A stretch of 28,126 bases of DNA from Leucogyrophana mollusca (taxonomy: Eukaryota > Basidiomycota > Agaricomycetes > Boletales). Of this stretch, positions 19,410-28,126 are shown piece after piece. Below the pieces are notes generated by a model. The model was not told the origin of the DNA and made no database searches. It saw only the letters and a program-made list of their open reading frames with translations. Location of the stretch: NCBI GenBank assembly GCA_021014945.1, contig MU266637.1:1-28126 (forward strand). The letters are read 5' to 3'. The number at the start of each line of letters is the position of its first letter. The first letter of the stretch is position 1. The position numbers were made by a program, and so were the translations under genes.

Positions 19410-21859
19410 ATGTCCTCAGCGGACTCTTGGTGGGGTTGGATTAAATTAAGCGCTCAAGGCTCCCCGTTCCTCGCCTCGTCGCACCCCGGGTGGTTGAGCA
19501 ATTCGGATACTCGACGACCTTTGTTTGATCATGAGGCACAAGACTGGGGCTCGGAGACGGACAGCGATTATGCCGATTCGGAGCAATCGAAGATGACGGG
19601 AATGATATACCACCATGGAAGTGCCTGATGCCAAGACCTTCGTACGCCCCATCTGCCACTTGCCTAAAAGAAGCCGTAACGCTGTCAAGTGACTATAAGC
19701 TGAATCTCCCATGGCTGTTTTCGCCAAAGCTTCGCTCTGTGATGAGCTACAACAACGGGCGGGCGCGGGGCGTGCAGAGGTTCTTATCCTACAAATCTGG
19801 CGGGATTTTCGTGGCCGTCTGCGTCCTCGCCATAAGCCTACGGAACGTCTACTTTGCAACCGTGCCTTCTCCCATTCAAGTCGTCCCTGCGGTAGACATC
19901 GAAACACCGTTATCTCCAGTCCGTCCGGACAGTGAAAATGTTGGACATACAACACGATTGGGGGCTCACCATTATCGCAGCGATGGATTACTGGCCGTGA
20001 ACCCGGATGGCCCCCACCCAATTTTTGAGCTCATAAAAAACGCCGAGACAAATTGGGCTTCGAAACTCGATCGTGCTAGCAAGAGCCTCGACGAGGCAGT
20101 TGCAGAGTACAAACGCAGGTATCATCGCTCGCCACCCCTCCATTTCGACCTATGGTGAGTGCTCAATTGCTAGTGTTAAAAGTTCGAACACGGTGTTAAA
20201 TGAGACGCTTTCAGGTGGGACTACGTAACGGCGAACAACGTGCAACTACCAGATGAATATGACGATATCTACCGCGATTTGGAGCCGTTCTGGGGTATGG
20301 ACCCGCACTTTCTTCGCGAAACCCAGGCAGAACTGGAGACACGGCTCGGTGTTGTCACTGTCGAAAAGCTTGCATCAGATCCGTTGATTGCAATGGTCAA
20401 CGCGACTGTGCCAGCGGATAGACACGACCAGTTAATTCAAACGGTTTACAACATCATCGACCTCGTTGTCGATGTCGAACACCTGCTACCCCCATTCCGT
20501 GCTACCTTCTCTCCGTATGACAACCCAAGCATGCTTTCCGACTACCGAATCAAGTCCATGGCGCTTGCCGCTGCGGCCAACCGTACCAGTGAGTCAGTCT
20601 CTGTTTTCTTGGAACGAAATCTCTGACCATGGCCGCTCCAGCCATTCAGCGAAGTGACCTTCCTTCAAACAGAGAGCTCGGGTGGGTGCAGGCTTGTTCA
20701 CCCTCATCGCCAGCGCGGGAGCAGCCTATTAACCTCGAAAAGCCGCCCCTCCCACCGACCAACAAGACATTTATCTCCGACCACCGCCTCTCCATGGACC
20801 CATGCCTCCACCCTACCCTTCTTCATCATCACGGCCAGTTCCTCTCGCATAACTATGGCCCATTCCCGCAGACCACACTTGTTCCACGATTCTCCCTCTG
20901 CGCGACAATGCTTCACCACGATTTGAGACCAGTGGTTCCGCATAGCTGGGTGGAAGATATCCTTCCCCGTGGAGATGACCCCCCATGGGACCAGAAAAAC
21001 AATGAACGCCTTGTATGGCGTGGAAGCAATACAGGAATATACCATGGCTCAGACACGCGCTGGCGGACTAGCCATCGCGATCGCCTCGTTTACTTCGCTA
21101 ACGATGACGAAGGCTTCACGGACGTACTTCCTTCACCTGCGTCAGACAACATCACAGTCGGCAAGCCAGAGAACTTCCGCAAGGCACATATCAATCCGGC
21201 GCTGCTTGATATCGAATTCGCGGGGAAGCCCGTCGCGTGTGAACCGGCAATCTGTACAGTGCTCGAGGAAGTCTTCGACTACCGAAAGAGGCAGACCATT
21301 AAGGAGGCCGGAAACTACAAATACGTTCTGGATGTAAGTCTCAGATATGGTTATATGTGATCTCGCTCATGCGCATCCCCTACAGATTGACGGAAACGGG
21401 TGGTCGAGTCGCTTCAAGCGGCTAATCACCAGCAATTCCCTCGTGTTCAAGGCAACAGTATACCCCGAGTGGTGTGTTCCTTTTAATATGCCCTAGGACC
21501 CTAATCATGTCACTCCAGGTTCATGGACCGGATCGCACCATGGGTGCATTATATACCAGTACAGATGGATCTTTCCGACTTGTTAGACTCGCTCACGTTC
21601 TTCCGCGGCGGGCCCAGTGGTGAAGGAGCACACGAAGACCTTGCCCGGAAGATTGCGGATGCGGGAAGAAATTGGAGCAAGACATTTTGGAGACACGAAG
21701 ATATGACTGCGTATATGTTCCGGTGAGTACCTTCGTGTTAATTTCCTCTGGTGTTGGTTGACCTAGCTTGGTCTTAGATTATTTTTGGAGTACGCACGCG
21801 TCTCAAGCCTCGACCGGGATGCATTCACATATAAAGAGAGCACTCATGATGCTCGTTGA
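19410..21859 (+). CDS. GT90 (CAP10-like) glycosyltransferase, type II membrane protein
   Basis: Predicted Golgi/ER enzyme of the CAP10 family (PF05686-type), whose fungal members transfer sugars such as xylose to surface glycans. Exons 19410-19620, 19671-20154, 20215-20588, 20642-21333, 21386-21471, 21519-21722 and 21778-21859 sum to 2133 nt (710 aa), with all phases consistent. A ~95-residue cytosolic tail precedes one membrane anchor (about residues 114-133, [14 protein letters not shown]). The lumenal part has family hallmarks: [13 protein letters not shown] (W482), [16 protein letters not shown] (from about 583), [12 protein letters not shown] and [12 protein letters not shown]. The first exon is the least certain: its donor GTGCCT is weak, and the gene could instead start at ATG 19742 just before the anchor. 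Specific sugar and acceptor are unknown. Confidence 0.88.
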
Positions 21860-23299
21860 GTCATTGACTGAAGAGACTACCGTAGCAGCTGGCCACGATT
21901 GCGAGGGTACTCCTCGATCGTTTTGTGCAGCGCTGTCCCCAGACCTCGACCACCGTTTTCCCCAGATCTTACTCGCCGTGACGATAGTAATTCTTGGCAA
22001 TCGACGGATCATCCGCATCCCAACCCGCAAAGCATTATCCGAGTGGGTACATCAGGACCTGGTGACGACATGTGCTTGCTGGGGTTATCTTGCCGGTCCA
22101 AATTATCGAGAGTGAACCATCCCCATGTAATATCAATATCCCTCATCCACTTCCTAGTCCTCAGGGGTTGTATCTGGGCAATGCACCTGTGGTAGCAAAG
22201 TCACCTTTGGCCAACCGACGGATGAACTTTGGCTTTTACTCATTTGTTTTACCCTTTCCATTCAAATCATCCAGTCGGTGGGTAAGTAGGTGGCTGGCTG
22301 AGCAGCAAAAGCCCACAGTTCAGAGCGAGAGGTGATACTAGTGGCCATCGCAGGGGTAGCATAAAGCATTCCAAAATCTGCAGAGCCAGGACGGCCTGTA
22401 CGCCGAAATGTCCTCAGCAATCTTGTAAGTTCCGACACTACTTGGGCTGAAAGGGACATCGTCTTCTGGAGCTTGTGGACGCGGAGGTGGCAGCTTCTCG
22501 TGTGAATCCGGAACTATCGTTAATCGCTGTTAGAAGTATTTGTACGAGGTGTATAGGACTAAGAGCGAAGGAAGCAGCTGCTGTGAAGGACGGCCCGGTA
22601 GAAACGTTGCCTACTTGGCGTGCTTGGACTGGTGAACGCCACTGTGCGGGAGGCCGTGATTCGGGTCATATAGCTGGGCGAGAGTTCCTCCTTTGACGAA
22701 GGCGTTTCTAGAACTGCAATAAATACCCATTTAGACTAAGGCGAGCGTTGAAACGGAGCCCGCCTCAGGAGTTCCTGTGAGCCCTCCGTTTGTTTGACCC
22801 TTGTCGTCAGGGCTGATAGTTCATAGGTGGCTTTGAGTAAATACCAACATGTGAATGTTCACGACGACAATCATTTTCGCGAGTAATACGTCGAGAGCGC
22901 TAGGAATCGTTGGTTGAGCGTCGGGAGGCGGATGTGCAGAGTCGTTTGGTATATCTACGTGGACCCGAGGTTTGCGTAGTCAAAAATGTTGCCAGCAAGC
23001 ATGTAACGTACGTGTCCGTCGATGAACAGACGTGATAGGTGAACGCTTGTTCAAGTTGGGCTTCTTGCAAGGCTCTATAGGTCGCTATGAATACTGCAGT
23101 TAGGTGATGAACGTACAGAGGGGGTTGCGGTATGTGTACCTGAGGAGCAGCGAGGAACTATACTGTAAACGCGGGGCGATGGTGGGCAGGAATGGATATG
23201 CACGCAAGTGAAGCTCACCTGCGGTAGTTGCCGAGTGCTGGTAGTAGGTGAGGAAAACTGATGACTGGAGAGAGTGCACGTGCCAACATCACGATTGAG
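21860..23299. other. no supported gene
   Basis: Frames at 21768-22115, 22072-22335 and 22475-22696 (+) and 22262-22459 (-) carry no motif I can name. The minus frame at 22262-22459 is the most protein-like, but no neighbouring exon was found. Confidence 0.4.
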
Positions 23300-23720
23300 A
23301 CGAACGCTCACTACCATTGTGCCAGGACTCCGAAAGTAACAGGTTCGGGGTGTATCTCACAGGTAGATATCCCGAGAGCCTCCCCCAACCAAGTACGAAT
23401 TTGGCGTCAGGCGAGAGTGCAACAGAGGCTACCCAGCTTTAACACTCGAGTGGATCTCCCATCTGCTTCTGTATTCCAGGTTCCACATCTTTCCACTACC
23501 CCATCGTGTGACCCACCCGTAGTACCATGATCCTCCCACCATCGGTGGTTACGAGTGGTTACGATGCCGGTGACCCTATGGCCGTGCCCCAACATTAGTC
23601 GTCTATCTTCACGAACATCCCACACTCGAATGCTTTTATCGTCATCCGGGGCGGCGACTGCACCAGCGACTGGACTATGTCGTTCCTTCCACGTGGCCAT
23701 TTATGGAAACGAAAACCATT
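23300..23720 (-). pseudogene. WD40-repeat gene relic
   Basis: On the minus strand, several pieces of WD40 repeats appear in different frames: NGHVEGT near 23700; then PDDDKSIRVWDVRE and LGHGHRVTGIV (about 23650-23560); then KMWNLE near 23480; then SVALSPDAKFVL near 23410. No single frame holds them and there are stops between, so this is decayed coding sequence. Agaricomycetes carry many NACHT/WD40 genes and such scraps are common. No start, end or other domain is visible. Confidence 0.6.
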
Positions 23721-23982
23721 CTGTTGGTCGAAGCTGCATATTCTCCACCACCAGAAGATACGTACGAGTTACATCTTTATAGGTCTCCACATGGGAATTA
23801 CTTATCGTATAAGAATACACGCCTCAAGCATCACCCTGGGGTGATCTCGGGAGCCCATCTCGGTCTGTTGAAGTCATTGCGGAGCTGGCCGAGACCGTGA
23901 CAATGCATCAACGTGAAGATGATCAAACAGGCGGTGTACGCAGTATAAGTATCGCTGATGTTTCGGGGGACATGCAGCACCC

Positions 23983-25574
23983 ATGGACGCAGCACATTTC
24001 GACCTGAAGCCCATCCTCGCGCCCGCATTTTCCGGCCTTGTCATTTCCGCCATATTTTTTGGTTTCGCGACCCTTCAGGTATGCATCTATTATAGTATGT
24101 TCCGCAAAGACCCCTGGGTCTTTAAGTGCATGGTAATTCACTTCTTCCTGTAATCATGTGTCACGGGTTGATCACAATCCTCCTACAGGTTGCAACTGTG
24201 TTGTAAGTCAGTCTCCACCTCATTATCGCTCCCATGACAACTCCGAGTCGCGTCAGTGTTATGTTGTCCGTGCACATGGGTTGTTTGTCTGCCGCTGTGT
24301 GGTTTTTAGCCATCACGGCGTACGATGACCCTTTGGCCCTCGAGACCATTCCCACTTCCATGGATATCGCTGCAATGAGCAGTGCTCTGGTCCCTTTGCT
24401 CGTCAGGGTGAGCATTCTCTACCCCACCGAGGTGAAGTTAACCAATTTAGAAACAGTGTTTCTTCATCTACAGACTGTGGAAGATTTCACATTCAAGAAT
24501 CCTCCCATCAACCTGTACGGCACTGGCCGTGCTGGCTTTCGCTGGTGCCTTAGTTGCTTTTTGGATCGTCTATGCACAGGTTGAAGGCGACATTTCGCGG
24601 TACATTAGAATAATATACACCGAGGAATGGAGCGTCACATTGTCCATGGTCACCGCCGTAGCATGTGACATCACTACCAATATCAGTTTGATATGGTGCT
24701 TGAAGACAGAAGGCCGCTCTGGCTTTGGGCGGTGGGGCAGATCTATCGCGTCGGCGAACAGCGAAATTGACTGTCCTTTAGAACTTCAAAGGTCGTGGAC
24801 CGACTGGTGCTATGGACTATCGGTACGTGATTGACCAACGCAGCGTTCTAGAATCTACTCAGAACCACGCATCTACAGAAACCGGCGTGGCAACGAGGTA
24901 TCCCACTTAGCCAAATGCATAGGGTGGTCGTTGACACTTCAACTTTTCTTGCAGTTTACAAGGCATTGCACAGCTCATTGGCGTGAGTAAATCACAAATA
25001 AATCTGACAGGCTGGTGTTGATGTCAACAGTTCTGGACACCCCCACAAAACTGTGGGTTCATACCCAAATCATGTTATACTGCCTGACATTTGCCTTTCT
25101 AGACGGATGGTTCGCTTTATACATGTTGTTGCCAAGTGGTAAACGTTTTACCCCTCGGTGATTAAACCCGTGTAACTTTGTCCCGCTTAGCTTTCGCAAA
25201 CGCGTTGTTGGCCGCGTACGATTGCATTCTCTCTTTTTCTGCCGGGAATGTTCAAGCAGCCAGTTGCAGGTTGAACGGACGGCTCCTCCTTCGCCATTAC
25301 GGTCCTGCCGTTGTTGAGTTCATCGCAGGAGATAGTCCTAGTCGAATGATCCCTTCCGAACGGGTAATAAACACTTCTACTGTGTTACATCACTCGCTCA
25401 TTGTTCTCGTTTGTTCAGAACGAAGCGGTCGTGATCAACGTCACTCGTTCTGTGGATTTCTCGGAGTCCGACGATTCAAAGGCGGATCAGGTAAATAATC
25501 TATATCGTTTTCAAACATGCCCTGACGTGTACCAGAAGGATCATCATCCTGACCAGCAGCTGGCGTCAGTATAA
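23983..25574 (+). CDS. seven-helix membrane protein, DUF6534-type
   Basis: Agaricomycete-specific multi-spanning protein family without known function. Exons: 23983-24132, 24189-24202, 24257-24407, 24457-24731, 24782-24822, 24879-24897, 24955-24982, an uncertain piece within 25031-25138, 25191-25215, 25270-25363, 25419-25490 and 25536-25574. Family-like segments: FSGLVISAIFFGFATLQVCI (TM1), VHMGCLSAAVWFLAI, CFFIYRLWKIS, a long helix AVLAFAGALVAFWIVYAQ, ITTNISLIWCLKTEGRSGF, TSKVVDRLVLWTIETGVATS, then AFANALLAALNGR and a charged tail ending HHPDQQLASV. Exons of 14 and 19 nt are unusually small. Around TM6-TM7 (24983-25138) I cannot find a join that is in frame with ordinary introns. An intron 25057-25102 fits family length but is one base out, so there may be a one-base indel or an alternative splice site. 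Confidence 0.72.
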
Positions 25575-25858
25575 GACGCTCGCCACTTGGCCTGGGGGTT
25601 ACATATCGCTTATTGGGTTTTCATGTCACTGTTTCATACATCAGCAAAAACCCCGCCAAATGTTGAGGATTATAATCTTTGTAATTTTGCCGGGCGATGC
25701 CGATTTGGATCCCAAGGGTAAAATGAATGGGACCAATTTTGGGGCGATCGCCAACATACACCATAATTGCGAAACGATGGCCGGCAGGTGGTAAGCCTCT
25801 CACCGACCAGCCAATCCGCTCGCCATCGATTTTGGCCCGCTGCCAGTAGCTTTAGGGT
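25575..25858. other. intergenic, possible outer part of the transposon
   Basis: No gene seen. The base composition changes here, with runs such as CCAAAATT and AATTTTGCC, and the stretch ends at the hairpin 25859-25893. It may belong to the transposon relic to the right. Confidence 0.35.
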
Positions 25859-25893
25859 GGCCACGGCTTGAGCTTCTCAGCCCTACCGTGGCC
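25859..25893. repeat. inverted repeat GGCCACGG/CCGTGGCC
   Basis: Perfect 8-bp arms at 25859-25866 and 25886-25893 with a 19-nt loop, about 290 bp before the transposase start. Confidence 0.6.
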
Positions 25894-26182
25894 GTTACCG
25901 TGCCAGCACGGTTTCCGACCAGCATCCAACACATCTACTACAAGTAGCTATCAAGATCATGTCCAGACTTCGACGGCGACATCTATCATTTATATTTTCG
26001 ACCGTCGTACTGTCTATCCTGCTTTATCTCTTCTTTTGCGTCTTTTCCCAGTCCTTCCCTCGGGTAATCTTGTGTCTCTATCCACCTGGATCACGGTCCT
26101 TCACCCCAGACTAGCCACCACGAGCTACTCGCGCGAACTTTCGGTCGAATCACTTACCCATCGCCCTTCTTTCCAGGTTCCT

Positions 26183-27822
26183 ATGTCGACTAGTCTAACC
26201 TGTGTATGCGGCGAGCGCCTCGCCAACGAGCAACGCTACACCTACCACACCAACCGGTGTCTCATAGCCGCAGAACGCTCGCACTCCATGTACCACGCCC
26301 GTCAGCGATCAAAACGCTTTCGCGCAGACGACACGGGCAATGTTGTGCCACCCGAACGGCCAAACAAGTCACGGCGATCACAGACGAACGCTATCGCGAT
26401 GTCACTGCCGCGTCGAGCCAGGCCAGCCGTTCGTACTATTGAAGCAGCTTCTTTGTTACAGGTATGTATAAACCCGCTTACTTTATTCCTTCACCAACTC
26501 ATCCATATAAAGACAACTCGCAGTGAACCGATCGCATCTGGCTCACAAGCCCCCACGTCGATAAACTCACCCACTATGTTTGACGCTGTGGCGCTGTCAG
26601 ATCCAACTGACATTCCGGAATGGGAGGGTGACAATCTGCCTTCGCCATGCCAGCCTGACGCCAATACGTCCGCCGTGCTCCCACCTTCCCCTTCACACCA
26701 TCTTATCCCCCTCTCAATCCAAGCCCCCGCCTCCTTGGCAGAACCCGAGCTGCAGAGCAAACACATTTGAAAACCTAGCAGGAAGGTCCGAGAGGGCCTT
26801 GACGACTTTCTACCCGAGGGACCCGGCCCGTTACCAGCTGGCCCTGACATTTTGCGATGCGAGTCTGTTGGTCCGCAGCGTCGGGTCCGTCTCATCGTAA
26901 CAGAGACTCTACGCACAGACGCCAACACGTTCGGTCTCTCACGTGAATATCGTGGCTGTCCCAGCTCTGTCCCGGACATAGACGTGGGCTTCTTAGATCT
27001 TCGTGGGGACACCTCCCACTCTCCTACTGCCATTGACAAGGTTCCCCAAACTATCACGGAAATGATACGCCCATACCCCAATTATAGCACGTTTCTACTC
27101 AACCGCTGGTTCTGGAATGGCAGGAAAACAAAGTCAAAGACCGATCGGAAGCAACTGGTGGAGGATGTACTCCTCCATCCAGATTTCGACGCGAATGATC
27201 TTCGTAGAGTTAACTTGGATAAAATCGACGAAGAACTTGCCAAAGACTTGGAATCACCATGGAAGGGGAACGGATGGTCATCGTCTACGGTAACGATAGA
27301 TATCCCCACTGGCGAGAAGGAAACTAAAGCATTGAAGCGCCAAAAAGCTAACGAGAAGCAGAGCGCTCGTCACTACGGAGAGCTTGACCCGGATGCGCCT
27401 GCATTTGCGAGTCATCAGTTCAACGTCCCTGGATTTCACCATCGAAATCTACTCTCCGTTATTCGAGAGGCGTTCGAGGCACCACCAGCCAAACAATTCC
27501 ACTTCCACCCCTTTAAACAGTTCTGGCAACCACCAGAACCATCTTTACCCCCGGAAAGAGTTGTCGACAACGTTTTCACAGCCGAAGTCTTCCTGGACGC
27601 CGATCGCGAATTACAGAACTCCCCGCCAGAAACAGGATGCGATTTGCCACGCGCCATCGCAGGCTTTATGTTTTGGTCAGATGCCACCCACGTCGTGCAA
27701 TTCGGTCAAGCAAAGCTGTGGCCGATATATGCCTACTTCGCAAACCAGTGCAAGTATGAAAGGTGCCGACCTACTGCTCGCGCAGCTCATTGCGTTGGTA
27801 ACTTACCTGTGGTATTGTAACG
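26183..27822 (+). pseudogene. truncated Plavaka-type transposase with an internal stop
   Basis: N-terminal half of a Plavaka transposase, a DNA-transposon family common in Agaricomycetes. From ATG 26183 the protein starts with a zinc-binding-like CVCGERLANEQRYTYHTNRC and continues through a Ser/Pro-rich linker to a TGA at 26768-26770. The very same frame goes on after it: KPSRKVREGLDDFLPEGPGP, then RRVRLIVTETLRTDANTFGL, SREYRGCPS, NRWFWNGRKTKSKTD, FNVPGFHHRNLLSVIREAFE, FHFHPFKQFW, IAGFMFWSDATHVVQFGQAK and LWPIYAYFANQCKY. It ends at a TAA at 27820-27822, before most of the catalytic region. The TGA probably came from CGA by a C-to-T change. An optional 62-nt intron (26462-26523) would break the frame, so I read it as exon. 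Confidence 0.82.
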
Positions 27823-27958
27823 TTTTCGTTATACTTGTTCACTCGATCCACTAACACGACCGCTTGGTAGTATTGATGGTAAGTAAGTGAGTAAGTACAA
27901 GGATGTTGTAAATAAGGTTTTAGTAGCTATTTATAGTAGATAGGAATGAATATATGAG
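27823..27958. other. AT-rich junction sequence after the transposase break
   Basis: The transposase similarity stops at about 27815. What follows has GTAAGT repeats (GGTAAGTAAGTGAGTAAGTA near 27880) and no coding potential. Confidence 0.4.
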
Positions 27959-28116
27959 CTGTCACCCTAAAAGGGTAACAGCCCCTTACACTCCCCCCAC
28001 TAGAGTCCCTTGGGACTCTGATAATTTTAACGGCGCGCGTCGAGACGCGCGGGTGGTGGTACAGCAATGTACTAAGTAGAAGTAGTACATGGGGCAAGTA
28101 CCGCTGAGGTACTTGC
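27959..28116. repeat. array of five short hairpins
   Basis: Five inverted repeats in 158 bp: 27959-27981 (CTGTCACCCT/AGGGTAACAG, one mismatch pair); 28002-28019 (AGAGTCCC/GGGACTCT); 28034-28051 (CGCGCGT/ACGCGCG); 28067-28090 (ATGTACT/AGTACAT); 28094-28116 (GCAAGTACC/GGTACTTGC). They resemble subterminal structure of a mobile element that continues beyond the window. Confidence 0.75.
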
Positions 28117-28126
28117 ATATTTTAAA

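Noticed and set aside
23048..23070. tRNA T-loop-like GTTCAAGT as a tRNA gene
   Set aside because: No matching A box, acceptor stem or anticodon arm around it.
24983..25010. 28-nt intron in the DUF6534 gene that would restore the frame
   Set aside because: Too short compared with every other intron in the window (46 nt or more).

Overview
The window looks like nuclear DNA of a mushroom-forming basidiomycete (Agaricomycetes). The evidence is genes split by many 46-66 nt introns with GTAAGT-like donors, class I hydrophobins, a seven-helix protein of the Agaricomycete DUF6534 type, a Plavaka-type transposase and a Ty1/copia element. All calls are read by eye from the sequence. Exon joins were chosen so that family motifs stay in frame, and the total coding length is a multiple of three wherever a full model is given.

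Layout, left to right: the 3' end of an unrecognised gene (2-247, +); a 12-exon secreted metallophosphoesterase (353-2238, +); a small FHA-domain protein (3031-3514, -); the RNase III-like mitochondrial ribosomal protein L3 (4918-6119, +), with a possible convergent exon beside it; a sparse stretch; an intact class I hydrophobin (8054-8498, -); another sparse stretch; a UBL3-like prenylated ubiquitin-fold protein (11077-12313, +); a decayed second hydrophobin split by a complete copia retrotransposon (element 13411-18744); a GT90/CAP10 glycosyltransferase (19410-21859, +); a WD40 relic (-); a DUF6534 seven-helix membrane protein (23983-25574, +); and a truncated, nonsense-mutated Plavaka transposase (26183-27822, +), followed at the right edge by a run of short hairpins.

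The genes do not form a pathway. They are ordinary housekeeping and cell-surface genes interleaved with mobile-element material. The most unusual object is the copia element. Its two 268-bp LTRs appear identical, it is flanked by a 5-bp target duplication (AGCTG), its 1492-codon gag-pol frame is open, and its primer site matches the anticodon arm of initiator tRNA-Met. Each LTR also carries a perfect-looking 53-nt host-type intron inside one copy of a 44-nt repeat, directly followed by a second copy that equals the spliced product.
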